Under the pieces are notes generated by a model. That model searched no databases. It had not been told where the DNA came from and worked only from the letters and a program-made list of their open reading frames with translations. Shown one piece after another: positions 1-9,432 of a stretch of DNA of 64,000 nucleotides. Within the stretch, counting starts at the first letter, position 1. The number at the start of each line of letters is the position of its first letter. The stretch covers positions 620,001 to 684,000 of the forward strand of contig NZ_JAFIDC010000001.1 of the NCBI RefSeq assembly GCF_017052655.1, given 5' to 3'. The position numbers and the translations under genes are program-made. The DNA is from Acholeplasma equirhinis. GTDB taxonomy: Bacteria > Bacillota_I > Bacilli_A > Acholeplasmatales > Acholeplasmataceae.

Positions 1-192
1 GGAGATTTGATTACTAAGATATGCATCAATTTTACCCTTAGTCATTTCAATTTCTGGATAATTTATATCTAACCCTAATGAATAAAGACATTGAAGTTGC
101 CACTGAAATAATTCATGATCTGTAACTTTTAATAAGATATTTTTAATCTCATTACCAATATTTAGTTGTTTATTAAATGGATTAATCTTCAA
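1..192 (-). CDS. Hypothetical protein, N-terminal part only
   Basis: This is the 5' end of a minus-strand gene that runs off the left edge; 64 codons are open without a stop. It starts with TTG at 192, eight bases after an AGGAGAG ribosome binding site. The residues visible (MKINPFNKQLNIGNEI at the start) are charged, soluble and AT-biased, with no signal peptide. I do not recognise a family in this fragment. It is divergent from the membrane protein gene at 328. Confidence 0.55.
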   Translation of the reverse strand, partial: MKINPFNKQLNIGNEIKNILLKVTDHELFQWQLQCLYSLGLDINYPEIEMTKGKIDAYLSNQIS

Positions 193-327
193 TTTTACTC
201 TCCTAAACCCTCTAAAGTCGCTATATATACGCATTTACTTATACAATTAATTGATAAATTATGTTAAAAATGTTACAATGATAAAGGAATTATTATATAA
301 TGTAAAAAACGAGGTGAATTGCAAGAA

Positions 328-795
328 ATGGAAATGTTTAAAAAATATATGCCTCAAATCTCCCTTGGTGCCGGGATCTTAGTTCTATTATGTCTCTTTT
401 TGCCGACAATATCAATTAGAACTACAACTGGTGATTACGAATTCTTAGGGATGTTCGTGGCTTTTGGATCTAACTCAACTGAATTTAAGTTTCAAATGAA
501 TTTTGTATTATTACTTGCATTCTTATTACCTATTATCGCAGGTTTAATTCATTTTTTCACAAAGAATCATCCTAAGAAATTATTATTCCAATACATTTCA
601 GTTACTTTATTCGTAGTTGGTGGTATCTTATTCTTCTCATCACCTGCTTTATTCCAAGCATTAACTGGTCAAGTTTTCATTGATAATGCAGCTAATCTTT
701 ATACTGCAAATTATGGATTTGGAGCAATCTTATCAGGTGTCTTTTCAATTCTTACAGCATTAACTTCTGTAATGACTGCTTTAGTTGTTGAATAA
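328..795 (+). CDS. Small four-helix membrane protein, function unknown
   Basis: The product is about 155 residues and almost entirely hydrophobic, with four predicted membrane helices (roughly residues 8-27, 45-75, 85-108 and 128-152) and a short polar loop after the first. I set the start at the ATG at 328 because the GAGGTG site at 311-316 lies 11 bases upstream; a TTG at 319 would be only 2 bases from it. No catalytic motif or known family was recognised. It is a single-gene unit that ends at a hairpin terminator. Confidence 0.6.
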   Translation: MEMFKKYMPQISLGAGILVLLCLFLPTISIRTTTGDYEFLGMFVAFGSNSTEFKFQMNFVLLLAFLLPIIAGLIHFFTKNHPKKLLFQYISVTLFVVGGILFFSSPALFQALTGQVFIDNAANLYTANYGFGAILSGVFSILTALTSVMTALVVE

Positions 796-817
796 AAAAA
801 GGCGAAAGCCTTTTTTA
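794..817. terminator. Bidirectional intrinsic terminator
   Basis: A perfect hairpin (AAAAAAAGGC, GAAA loop, GCCTTTTTT) lies between two converging genes. It has an A-run on one side and a T-run on the other, so it can end both the upstream plus-strand gene and the lysine operon. Confidence 0.85.
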
Positions 818-1942
818 TTTAATTAGATTTAAAGTTTTCAAAATACCTTTGTAGTAATTTAGACCATTCAATAAAACAATTTCATCAAAATTAAAGAAAT
901 TTGAATGCAGAGGATGAATATATCCTCTTTTTTCATTTCTTGAACCTATTAATGCAAAGAACCCTGGTACTGCTTTTTGGTAATATGCAAAGTCTTCTGA
1001 GAACATATAAGGTTTAGTTTCGACAATTTCATCTTTTGACAATGATTTTTTTACAATCTCATAAAGTTCTGGTGCATTATTAACCGCTGGATAATAATCT
1101 ACAATATTTGTTTTAATTTCAACACCATACATATTAGATATACCTTCTGCCATAGAAACCATACGTGCTTTCATTGTTTCAAAAGTATGATCATCAAATC
1201 CACGCATTGTACCAGATAAGGTAACTTTATTCGCAATAATATTTCTAGCTTCTCCACCATGAATGGTACCAATTGTAATGACACCGGATTCAAGTGGATC
1301 TGTGTATCTTGAAATGATTTCATTTAAAGATGTTACAAGTTGACTAGCAGCAATAATAGCATCTTTACCTTCTTGAGGCATCGCACCATGCGCAGATGTT
1401 CCTAAAACTTCAAAATCAAATTCAGCATTACGTGCTAATAGTGGTCCTGCTTTAATTCCGACTTTACCTTCAGGTAGTCCTGGGAAAAGATGGATACCAA
1501 ATATCATTTCAACATTAAAATCAGATAATGCACCTTCTTCAATCATAACCTTAGCACCACCTGGACCTTCTTCTGCAGGCTGGAAGAGTAATACAATACT
1601 CTTTTCAGGTTCGCTTTGAGTTGATAGGAATTCTGCTAGACCTAATAACACTGACATGTGACCATCATGACCACAAGCATGCATTTTACCATCGTATTTA
1701 GATTTAAAGTCAACATTTGTTGCTTCAAATACAGGTAGTGCATCCATGTCTGAACGAAAAGCAATCGCTTTTTTTGATTTACCTTTTTTAACAGCAACTA
1801 AACCAGTTTTTGCGTATACTTTAGGTTCATACCCCCAAGATTCAAGTTTAGTTTTTACATAATTAAAAGTTTCAAATAAATCGAATTCTAGTTCTGGTAT
1901 CTGATGTAATTCACGTCTGTATTGTGTTAATTTTTCTAACAT
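815..1942 (-). CDS. M20-family amidohydrolase, probable N-acetyl-diaminopimelate deacetylase
   Basis: A zinc peptidase-family amidohydrolase that should remove acetate from N-acetyl-LL-2,6-diaminopimelate in the acetylase branch of lysine synthesis. Visible motifs are SDMDALP (about residue 65), MHACGHDGHM (about 88), PAEEGPGGA with the catalytic Glu pair (about 125), and HGAMP in the lid domain. Length matches YkuR-like deacetylases. The start is the ATG at 1942, eight bases after GGAAG; a GTG at 1951 would overlap the dapH stop. It is the last gene of the operon. Family members also hydrolyse hippurate or acyl-amino acids; the DAP role rests on its place after dapH. Confidence 0.85.
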   Translation of the reverse strand: MLEKLTQYRRELHQIPELEFDLFETFNYVKTKLESWGYEPKVYAKTGLVAVKKGKSKKAIAFRSDMDALPVFEATNVDFKSKYDGKMHACGHDGHMSVLLGLAEFLSTQSEPEKSIVLLFQPAEEGPGGAKVMIEEGALSDFNVEMIFGIHLFPGLPEGKVGIKAGPLLARNAEFDFEVLGTSAHGAMPQEGKDAIIAASQLVTSLNEIISRYTDPLESGVITIGTIHGGEARNIIANKVTLSGTMRGFDDHTFETMKARMVSMAEGISNMYGVEIKTNIVDYYPAVNNAPELYEIVKKSLSKDEIVETKPYMFSEDFAYYQKAVPGFFALIGSRNEKRGYIHPLHSNFFNFDEIVLLNGLNYYKGILKTLNLIK

Positions 1943-1947
1943 GAAAA

Positions 1948-2658
1948 TCACTTCCTTAAATCATCTAGGATTTTAGTTTTATCAATCGTTTTTTCGTCTT
2001 TATATTTAATAATTCTTGCAGGTGTACCAGCAACAACGGCATTTTCAGGGACATCTTGTGTAACAACTGCTCCAGCTGCAACAACTGCACCGCGGCCAAT
2101 TCTAACACCTTCTAATACGACAGCATTCGCACCAATTAGTACATTATCTTCAATAATGACTGGAGTTGCACTTGGTGGTTCTAATACACCAGCTAAAACA
2201 GAACCAGCACCGATATGACAGTTATCGCCAACTTCAACTCTAGCTCCTAAGACAACATTCATATCAATCATTGTTCTTTTACCAACAACTGCACCAATGT
2301 TAATGACAGAACCCATCATAATCACTGCTTCATCTTTGATAACTGCATGTTCACGAATCCAAACACCTGGTTCAATTCTTGCATTTATCTTTGTCAGATC
2401 AATCATTGGAATTGCTGAATTTCTACGGTCATTTTCAATAACATAATCAACAATTTCTGATTTATTATTTTCTATAAACGGTAAAACATCTTTTGCTTCA
2501 CCAAAAATTACACCTGAATGCTTGTCACCAAAATATCTTAATGAACTTAAATCAAGTTTTGATAAATCACCTTTAATATAAACTTTTACTGGTGTTTTTT
2601 TAGTTGACTCCTTAATAAACTTCGCAAGTTCATAAGGATCTTTCATAAAATCACTCAT
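1948..2658 (-). CDS. dapH: Tetrahydrodipicolinate N-acetyltransferase
   Basis: Acetylates L-2,3,4,5-tetrahydrodipicolinate using acetyl-CoA, committing the pathway to acetylated intermediates. The first ~85 residues form the DapH-specific N-terminal domain. The rest is a left-handed beta-helix of hexapeptide repeats ([44 protein letters not shown]). Length (236 residues) matches the Firmicute YkuQ/DapH type, not the longer succinylating DapD. The start overlaps the dapB stop by one base (TAATG), implying coupled translation. The stop is TGA. Confidence 0.93.
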   Translation of the reverse strand: MSDFMKDPYELAKFIKESTKKTPVKVYIKGDLSKLDLSSLRYFGDKHSGVIFGEAKDVLPFIENNKSEIVDYVIENDRRNSAIPMIDLTKINARIEPGVWIREHAVIKDEAVIMMGSVINIGAVVGKRTMIDMNVVLGARVEVGDNCHIGAGSVLAGVLEPPSATPVIIEDNVLIGANAVVLEGVRIGRGAVVAAGAVVTQDVPENAVVAGTPARIIKYKDEKTIDKTKILDDLRK

Positions 2659-3383
2659 TATATATCTCCTAATAGATCATCCATACCGAATAATCCCTTT
2701 TCTTTATTTTGTATAAACTTAGCTGCTTTTAATGCACCAATTGCAAACACTCTTTTGTCGTGTGCAATATGCTTTATTTCAATTGTTTCAGAAAGGTTTG
2801 AAAAAATGACTTCGTGTTCACCTACATAATTTCCTAAACGCAATGCATGCATATGAATACCCTTTTCACTACTATCACCATGAATAATTGGTGTTTCATA
2901 AGATAAATTTTTAGAAATATTTTCTGCCATTGTTAAAGCTGTGCCACTTGGTGCATCCTTTTTAAAACGATGGTGTTTTTCAACAAGTTCGATGTCATAG
3001 TTATCATCGATTTTAGATGCAATCATTTTTAATGCTTGGTTAACTAAATAAACACCTACTGAATAATTTGTTGAATAAAAAATAGGAATTTCTAAACTTG
3101 CTTCAACAATTTTCTTATAATCACTTTTAGAGTAACCAGTTGTTGCAAGAACAAGTGCTAATTTTGTTTGTTTAGCATACTTTAATATTTGATCTAAATT
3201 AGATGGATGAGAAAAATCAACTAAAACATCTGCTTTTTCAAGTTCTTGGATGCTTGATTTACTGATTTTAGTTTCTTGTAAATCAAGTCCACCTACAAAT
3301 TCTAATGTTTCATCTGCCATAACTGCTTCATAAACATTTTGACCCATCTTACCTAGAATACCTGAAATAATTATTTTAACCAT
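2658..3383 (-). CDS. dapB: 4-Hydroxy-tetrahydrodipicolinate reductase
   Basis: Reduces the dapA product to tetrahydrodipicolinate with NAD(P)H. The N-terminal nucleotide-binding loop is GILGKMGQ; the catalytic and substrate-binding segment [17 protein letters not shown] lies near residue 135. The later [12 protein letters not shown] segment is also typical. At 241 residues it is slightly short for the family but has both domains. It overlaps the end of dapA by 8 bases in the operon. Confidence 0.95.
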   Translation of the reverse strand: MVKIIISGILGKMGQNVYEAVMADETLEFVGGLDLQETKISKSSIQELEKADVLVDFSHPSNLDQILKYAKQTKLALVLATTGYSKSDYKKIVEASLEIPIFYSTNYSVGVYLVNQALKMIASKIDDNYDIELVEKHHRFKKDAPSGTALTMAENISKNLSYETPIIHGDSSEKGIHMHALRLGNYVGEHEVIFSNLSETIEIKHIAHDKRVFAIGALKAAKFIQNKEKGLFGMDDLLGDI

Positions 3384-4254
3384 GGTTCACCAACTGATAT
3401 TTTTTTAGTACTTCTACTAACATCTTATCATTTTTCTTTTCAATCGGTAAGAGTGGTAATCTTGGTTTTCCACAGTTAAAGCCCATATGATTTAATGCGG
3501 CTTTGACTGGAACTGGATTTGTTTCAATAAATAATATTTGATTTAAGTCGTTAAGTTCTAAAAATTCTTTATCTACATTGTTACCAACTTTATAAAGTCT
3601 AACAAGTGATGATAAAATCGCAGGAATGATGTTTGCAGTAACAGATATCGTTCCATGTCCACCCATTTTTAAGACATCAAGTGTTTGATCATCATTACCT
3701 GAAAGTACAACAAAATTAGGGCCACATAGTTTAATAATTTCTGCTACTTGATTCAAATTGCCACTTGCTTCTTTGATACCAATAATGTTAGAAACTTTTG
3801 AAAGTTCGAAAACAGTTTTTGCTTCCATATTGATACCAGTTCTTGAAGGTACATTATATAAAATGACTGGTATTGAAACAGATTGTGCTATTTTCTTAAA
3901 GTGTGCAACTAATCCCTTTTGACTTGGTTTATTGTAATAAGGTGTAACAACAAGTAAGCCATCAGCACCTAATTTTTGTGTAAGTTTAGAAAATGAAATG
4001 GATGCTTTCGTATCATTCGTACCAGTTCCAACCACAAGTGGAATTCTTTTATTTACATAACTTACTGCAAATTCAATTAAAGCTTTCTTTTCTTTTAAAC
4101 TCATTGTGGCAGCTTCTGCAGTAGAACCAAGTAAAACAACATAATCTGTACCATTTTGCATATGGAAATCAAGGAGTTCTTTCAATACATCATAGTTAAC
4201 TTTATTTTTAATAAACGGTGTAACAAGTGCGACACCAACACCTGTGAAATTCAT
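3376..4254 (-). CDS. dapA: 4-Hydroxy-tetrahydrodipicolinate synthase
   Basis: Condenses pyruvate with aspartate semialdehyde; the first step specific to lysine. It is a TIM barrel of 292 residues. The Schiff-base lysine is in IGIKEASG (about residue 161) and the catalytic tyrosine in LYNVPSRTG (about 134). The substrate loop reads GSTAEAATMS where most enzymes have GTTGE, a small departure from consensus. It shares an ATGA overlap with the end of asd. Confidence 0.95.
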   Translation of the reverse strand: MNFTGVGVALVTPFIKNKVNYDVLKELLDFHMQNGTDYVVLLGSTAEAATMSLKEKKALIEFAVSYVNKRIPLVVGTGTNDTKASISFSKLTQKLGADGLLVVTPYYNKPSQKGLVAHFKKIAQSVSIPVILYNVPSRTGINMEAKTVFELSKVSNIIGIKEASGNLNQVAEIIKLCGPNFVVLSGNDDQTLDVLKMGGHGTISVTANIIPAILSSLVRLYKVGNNVDKEFLELNDLNQILFIETNPVPVKAALNHMGFNCGKPRLPLLPIEKKNDKMLVEVLKKYQLVNHG

Positions 4255-5237
4255 ACGATACCCTCCTTAATTAAATATTCTGCAATTTGAATTGCATTGG
4301 ATGCTGCACCTTTTCTAATATTATCAGCAACCGACCAAAGTAGTACTTTGTTTTTATGATTTAAATCAAGTCTTAATCGCCCAACCATCACCTTATCTTG
4401 ACCTGATGCATCCAGTGGTGTCGGATATACTGAATGATTAAAATAAATGATTGTATCATGTTTCATAAATACAGATTTTAATCTTTCCAAGTCAACTTCT
4501 TTTTCCGTTTCAACAACCATTGAAACACTGTGACCATTAAAAACTGGGACTCTCACACAAGTTGCATTTATTTCCATTTGTTTATTCAAAATCTTTTGAG
4601 ATTCATTAACCATCTTCATTTCTTCTTTAGTGTAACCACTCTCTAAAAATGAATCAATTTGAGGAATGACATTACTATAAATTTGTTTTGGATAAAATTC
4701 TGGTGGAAATCCTTGTTCCCCACGTTTTAAATCATTCAAACCAGGCGTTCCAGAACCTGAAACTGCTTGATATGAACTATAGGATACTGCCTTCACATTA
4801 AATAATTTATCAATCACTTTAAGTGGAACAACACTTTGAATTGTTGAACAGTTTGGATTTGCGATTAAGTGATTGTCCTTGTTTAAGATATGTCCATTGA
4901 TTTCTGGAACAATTAATGGTACGGTAGGATCCATTCGCCATTGACTAGAGTTATCAATAACATAAACACCTTTACTTGCTAAAAATGGTCCATATTGTTT
5001 AGATAATTCACTATCAATTGCAAAGAATGCAAAATCTAATTCCATATTAAATGCTTCTTCTTTAAGTTCAATAATAGGATATGTTTTGTCTCTAAAAGTT
5101 ACATTTAGTCCAACTGAACGACTTGATGCAAAAACATAAAGATTTTCTACATCAATTGAAGATTCTTCTAATACTTTAATCATTGTTTGACCAACAAGTC
5201 CAGTAGCACCTAGAATTGCAACATTATATTTTTTCAT
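4251..5237 (-). CDS. asd: Aspartate-semialdehyde dehydrogenase
   Basis: Reduces aspartyl phosphate to aspartate semialdehyde, the substrate of DapA. The NADP loop is GATGLVGQTM at the N-terminus. The active-site cysteine lies in NCSTIQ (about residue 130), followed by YQAVSGSGTPG; the dimerisation domain with HSVSMVVETE follows. The start is the ATG at 5237: it lies seven bases after GGAG and forms ATGA with the dapF stop. The upstream ATG at 5243 is one base from the binding site. Confidence 0.95.
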   Translation of the reverse strand: MKKYNVAILGATGLVGQTMIKVLEESSIDVENLYVFASSRSVGLNVTFRDKTYPIIELKEEAFNMELDFAFFAIDSELSKQYGPFLASKGVYVIDNSSQWRMDPTVPLIVPEINGHILNKDNHLIANPNCSTIQSVVPLKVIDKLFNVKAVSYSSYQAVSGSGTPGLNDLKRGEQGFPPEFYPKQIYSNVIPQIDSFLESGYTKEEMKMVNESQKILNKQMEINATCVRVPVFNGHSVSMVVETEKEVDLERLKSVFMKHDTIIYFNHSVYPTPLDASGQDKVMVGRLRLDLNHKNKVLLWSVADNIRKGAASNAIQIAEYLIKEGIV

Positions 5238-6022
5238 TGCCATTCTCCTTTAACTATTTTTTCTGCTGGTCCAATTAAATAAAGTTTTTCATCTTGAATT
5301 TCCACCTTTAACAAACCACCAGGTACAACGATATCTAACTGATTTGATGACACTCGCTTTGTGATATATGCATGAAATGCAGATGCTGAAACACCAGTTC
5401 CACAACTTAAAGTCCATCCTGCACCACGTTCAAAAGTTGTTATTTTTAATGTAGATTCATCAATCACTTCAACAAAATTAACATTTGTTTCATCTCTAAA
5501 GAGTGGATCTCTTTGTATCATTAATCCAAGATCTTCGCTTGTCATACTTTCTTCATCGAGATATACAACAGTATGCATTGTTCCAACTTTTAGAACATAT
5601 CCATTAACTTTTTGAAAGTTATACGGTTCTAAAGCATTGTTAATTTTTGTCAAATCATCGAGTCCTAAGTTTAGTTCTGCTGGACCTATATCTACTCTTA
5701 CTAAACCATCTTTAATTTCTACGTATTTTATACCGGCTAATGTTTCAACTGAAAAACTTGTATTTTTAATAAAGCCATGATCAAAAACAAACCTAGCAAA
5801 TGCACGAATACCATTCCCACACATTTTAGCAATGCTTCCATCTGAATTGTAATAGTTCATTTTGATATCAGCTATTTGTGATTTAGAAGGATATAGAATA
5901 CCATCTGCGCCAATGCCAAAATGACGATCACATACTTTCGCTGCAATCTCACTCGGGTTTTTGAGTTCTTCTTTAAACATTATGAAGTCATTACCAGTTG
6001 CTTGATATTTTTCAATATACAT
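5234..6022 (-). CDS. dapF: Diaminopimelate epimerase
   Basis: Interconverts LL- and meso-diaminopimelate before decarboxylation. The two catalytic cysteines are visible in MCGNGIRAFARF (about residue 68) and LSCGTGVSA (about 207), each at the expected place in a two-lobed PLP-independent fold. Length, 262 residues, is normal. It begins nine bases after lysC and ends in an ATGA overlap with asd. Confidence 0.96.
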   Translation of the reverse strand: MYIEKYQATGNDFIMFKEELKNPSEIAAKVCDRHFGIGADGILYPSKSQIADIKMNYYNSDGSIAKMCGNGIRAFARFVFDHGFIKNTSFSVETLAGIKYVEIKDGLVRVDIGPAELNLGLDDLTKINNALEPYNFQKVNGYVLKVGTMHTVVYLDEESMTSEDLGLMIQRDPLFRDETNVNFVEVIDESTLKITTFERGAGWTLSCGTGVSASAFHAYITKRVSSNQLDIVVPGGLLKVEIQDEKLYLIGPAEKIVKGEWQ

Positions 6023-6031
6023 TGCTACCTC

Positions 6032-7237
6032 CTACACATTAAAGTGTTCGGCAAATAATTGAACAACTTTGGTTTTGTATGTTTTATCAAAAGTATATGA
6101 AATTGAAATTTCAGATGTTGTAACCAATCTAAATTCTAATCCGTGTTCCGCTAAAAGTTCGAATGCTTCAGCAGCAATCCCTGATTGTGTACGCATTGCA
6201 GAACCAATCAGTGAAATTTTCACTAAGCCACTTGCTTGTTCAATCGTTGCTTTCGGATATAATTTTTTAAAGTTATCAAGTACTTCATTAATTGCATCTA
6301 AGTCATCAACGTGTGCTGTAAATGCAATATTCATTGTGCCATTCACTGAAGGGTTTTGGTTAATAATATCAACGTTGATTTCATTTTTAGCAAGTTCTCT
6401 AAATAAATCTGCAGTAGTTTTTGATTGATAAGGTATTTTTCTAATTGTTACCATCACAACTTTGTCTGAAACTGCAATACCAGTAACTTTTTTCTCTTCC
6501 ATCTTTGAATCTTTCTCCTTAATATAAGTACCGATTTCATCGGTATGTGCAGATGCAACATATACTGTTACACCAAAATTTTGTGCGATATCAATTGATC
6601 TAGGTTCCATGACTTTAGCACCTAAGAAAGCCATTTCTTTCATTTCTTCATAATCAATTTCAAGAAGTTGTTTTGCATTTGGATAAATACGTGGATCAAC
6701 CCCATAAATACCTGTTACATCTGTATATATTTCTGCAATACATTTTAATTTAGCACCAATTGCAACTGCAGTTGTATCAGACCCACCACGACCAAGTGTT
6801 GTAATTTCACCATCTTGATTAAGCCCTTGAAAACCAGCTACGATGATAATGTTACCTTCTTTAAGTTTTGATTCAATATTTGATACATTAATATCTGCTA
6901 TTTTATTTTTTGTATGTACACCTTTAGTTGAAATACCCGCTTGGAAACCAGTTAATGCGATTGCATGATGTCCTTTTTCTTGCAACATCATAGCTAGCAA
7001 TGCTGCAGAAACCATTTCACCTGTTGAAATTAATAAATCAACTTCACGTTTATTCGGATATTTAGAAACAGATTTTGCAAGTGATAGAAGTGAATTAGTT
7101 GTTTTGCCCATTGCGGAAACGACAACAACTAATTCATCATATTGTTCTTTTTTTCTAATGACCCTTTGTGCAACTTTTTCCATCAGTTCAATCGTTGCTA
7201 AACTTGAACCACCAAATTTCAAAACCGCTCTACTCAT
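6032..7237 (-). CDS. lysC: Aspartokinase
   Basis: Phosphorylates aspartate, the entry step of the pathway. It starts with the kinase motif KFGGSS and contains GRGGSDTTA (about residue 150) and YGVDPRIYP (about 178). Two C-terminal ACT domains (about 255-400) are the usual site of allosteric feedback by lysine, with or without threonine; which amino acid acts here cannot be read from the sequence. It has an ATGA overlap with lysA. Confidence 0.95.
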   Translation of the reverse strand: MSRAVLKFGGSSLATIELMEKVAQRVIRKKEQYDELVVVVSAMGKTTNSLLSLAKSVSKYPNKREVDLLISTGEMVSAALLAMMLQEKGHHAIALTGFQAGISTKGVHTKNKIADINVSNIESKLKEGNIIIVAGFQGLNQDGEITTLGRGGSDTTAVAIGAKLKCIAEIYTDVTGIYGVDPRIYPNAKQLLEIDYEEMKEMAFLGAKVMEPRSIDIAQNFGVTVYVASAHTDEIGTYIKEKDSKMEEKKVTGIAVSDKVVMVTIRKIPYQSKTTADLFRELAKNEINVDIINQNPSVNGTMNIAFTAHVDDLDAINEVLDNFKKLYPKATIEQASGLVKISLIGSAMRTQSGIAAEAFELLAEHGLEFRLVTTSEISISYTFDKTYKTKVVQLFAEHFNV

Positions 7238-8496
7238 ACTAAATGCTCATCATGGCTTAATAAATCCATGAAACTTTCTCTTTTAACAATCACTTTTGAT
7301 TTACCATCTTTAACAAATACCACTGCAGGTATCGTTAAACGGTTGTAATGCGATGCCATTGAATAATGATACGCTCCAGTAGATTTAACAAGTAATAAAT
7401 CATTAGGTTTAACTTCGGGCAGTAAAATATCATGAATGATGATATCCCCACTTTCACATGCTTTACCTGCTACTGTATATAATCTGTTCTTTTTTAAATC
7501 TTCTTTGCCAAAAACTAAAGCGTCATATTTAGCTTGATAAAGTGCTGTTCTAATATGATCATTCATAGAACCATCAATAAACATATAGTTTTTACCATTA
7601 ATTGTTGTTTTTACTTGATTAATTGTATAAAGTGTATACCCTGCTTCACCAACAATTGATCTACCAGGTTCAATATATACTTTTTCAACTGCTAAATTTA
7701 ATCTTGTCTTTATTTGATAAACTTCTTCAAGCATTTTTGGAAGCACATTCTTCAAATCTAATCTTGCATCAGATTCTAAATACTTAATTCCAAATCCACC
7801 ACCAAAATTTACTTCTGTTAAATTGATTCCAGTTTTTTCTTTAATAGATGCGTAAAATTCTAACACTGTTCGCACATGATCATAAAATGAATTTTCTTCT
7901 AAAATTTGTGAACCGATATGTGAATGTGTTCCTAAAAAATTAACAAATGGATGTTTAACTAATTTCTCAATCATTGAAATTACACTTGGATCTTGAATAG
8001 ATAAACCAAATTTAGAATCAAGTAAAGATGTTTTAATGTAATCATGGGTATGTGCATCAATACCCGGATTAATTCTTAACATTACCTTTGGAATATGTTT
8101 TTCATTCACTAATTCCATTAACATATCAGCTTCATATGGATTATCCAGTACAATAACACCTATTTTGAATTGAAGTGCTACATCTAATTCTTCTTTTGTT
8201 TTATTGTTTCCATGTAAGGCAATATGTTCACTTGGAAAACCAGCTTTTAATGCAGTATATACTTCACCTTGAGATACACAATCTAACCAAAGCCCTTCTG
8301 AATGAATTAATTCTGCCATTCCAATTGTTAAAAAAGCTTTAGATGCATAAATAACATCCGTCTTTAACTCAGGATGTTTGAAATGTTTTTTAAATGTTTG
8401 GCATTGTTCTCTGATTTTATCTTCATCAAAAATATAAAGCGGTGTTTGATAAGTATTTTTAAGTTGTTCTAGCGTGACGCCACCAATTTTTGTCAT
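7234..8496 (-). CDS. lysA: Diaminopimelate decarboxylase
   Basis: Final lysine step: decarboxylates meso-diaminopimelate. This PLP alanine-racemase-fold enzyme shows the cofactor lysine in YASKAF (about residue 47), HSHIGSQ (about 195), the phosphate-binding GGGFGIKY, EPGRSIVGEAG and the dimer-interface CESGD. Length is 420 residues. It is first in the operon, with an AAAGGAGATATT ribosome binding site just after the riboswitch terminator, so lysine should control it and everything downstream. Confidence 0.96.
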   Translation of the reverse strand: MTKIGGVTLEQLKNTYQTPLYIFDEDKIREQCQTFKKHFKHPELKTDVIYASKAFLTIGMAELIHSEGLWLDCVSQGEVYTALKAGFPSEHIALHGNNKTKEELDVALQFKIGVIVLDNPYEADMLMELVNEKHIPKVMLRINPGIDAHTHDYIKTSLLDSKFGLSIQDPSVISMIEKLVKHPFVNFLGTHSHIGSQILEENSFYDHVRTVLEFYASIKEKTGINLTEVNFGGGFGIKYLESDARLDLKNVLPKMLEEVYQIKTRLNLAVEKVYIEPGRSIVGEAGYTLYTINQVKTTINGKNYMFIDGSMNDHIRTALYQAKYDALVFGKEDLKKNRLYTVAGKACESGDIIIHDILLPEVKPNDLLLVKSTGAYHYSMASHYNRLTIPAVVFVKDGKSKVIVKRESFMDLLSHDEHLV

Positions 8497-8507
8497 AATA
8501 TCTCCTT

Positions 8508-8541
8508 TAAAAAAGAAAAATCACGGCAAAAGCCAGTGATC
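8508..8541 (-). terminator. Lysine-riboswitch intrinsic terminator
   Basis: On the minus strand ATCACTGGC pairs with GCCGTGAT around a TTTT loop, followed by a T-rich tract. The CTTTTGCC part can instead pair with GGCAAGAG upstream, giving a plausible antiterminator when lysine is absent. Confidence 0.8.
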
Positions 8542-8712
8542 GAACAACTAAACTCTTGCCTAGCCCCATAGAATGCGCACTTCATATAACATTAGGCTTG
8601 TTATATGAAACAGTGATGCATTTGTTCAATGCATCCCCAGCAAATAAAAATATTTGCTTCGGCGGTTACACCTTTCATCACTTACTATTTGTTAACCGCA
8701 GCCTCATTAAAT
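8542..8712 (-). promoter_or_regulatory. Lysine riboswitch (L box)
   Basis: The minus strand carries L-box hallmarks in order: GAGGCTGCGG, the AGTAAG segment, GGTGTAACCGCCGAAGC, then GCTGGGGATGCATTGAAC and ATGCATCACTGT, and the 3' GGGGCTAGGC strand that closes the aptamer. The order and spacing match the Bacillus lysC leader. Together with the terminator just downstream and lysine genes behind it, this is a transcription-attenuating OFF switch. Confidence 0.93.
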
Positions 8713-8733
8713 GAGATGATTTAATTTAAAAAC

Positions 8734-8739
8734 ATTATA
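8734..8739 (-). promoter_or_regulatory. -10 element of the lysine operon promoter
   Basis: TATAAT on the minus strand, preceded by TG (extended -10), about 20 bases before the aptamer. A TTGTAA lies upstream but with a short 15-base spacer, so the -35 is uncertain. Confidence 0.55.
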
Positions 8740-8853
8740 ACATGTAAATGATATTTACAACTATAAATAAGCAATAAATCTTAAATTTCACAGATTTGAT
8801 TTATAATTTTAGTAACAAAGGTACATTTATTAATCAAAAGGGGGAGATTTGAA

Positions 8854-9426
8854 TTGAATAATAATAACCGTATTTTACTCATCGTAGGAGCAGTTTTACT
8901 GATTTTTGTAGTTATATTCGCAGGTGTCTGGATTGGTGCAGATACAGGAGCAGTTACTAAACGTAATGAAGTCTTGTTACGAAAGCAATCAATTTATACA
9001 GCTTATTTAGGTCGCTATGATAAAGTTCAATTTTATACTGATGCAATTAATTCAGCAGACCAACAAATTCTTTCACAAATTACATTATTAACTGAAGCAA
9101 GAGTTGCATTTGCACAAGCAAATAATAATTTAAACTTTGAACAAGCAGACGATCAAATTGAAGTAATAGAAAATACTTTTATTTCACTCGTTTCTTATAT
9201 GGAACAAAATCCATCTAACTGGACGACTCTTGGTATAACTGAAGATTTCATTCAAGAATTCTCTGCATCTACAAATATGATTACCAATGCAATTGAAACA
9301 TATAATGAAGCAGTCACTGATTATCATAATCATATAGAAGTTATTCCTAATAGATGGTTTTTAGGATCTTATACACATGTTGAATTTTATCAAATTCCAA
9401 GCCTTTCAACAGTTATTCCTTCATAA
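8854..9426 (+). CDS. LemA family protein
   Basis: The product has an N-terminal membrane anchor (about residues 6-28) followed by a long helical outer domain. It ends with the LemA signature region YNEAVTDYHNHIEVIPNRWF, equivalent to the usual YN.AV..YN..I..FP segment. At 190 residues it has family length. TTG start at 8854, seven bases after a strong GGGGAG site. It is paired with a TPM-domain gene six bases downstream, the standard LemA partner. Its biochemical role is not established in general. Confidence 0.85.
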   Translation: MNNNNRILLIVGAVLLIFVVIFAGVWIGADTGAVTKRNEVLLRKQSIYTAYLGRYDKVQFYTDAINSADQQILSQITLLTEARVAFAQANNNLNFEQADDQIEVIENTFISLVSYMEQNPSNWTTLGITEDFIQEFSASTNMITNAIETYNEAVTDYHNHIEVIPNRWFLGSYTHVEFYQIPSLSTVIPS

Positions 9427-9432
9427 AATTAA

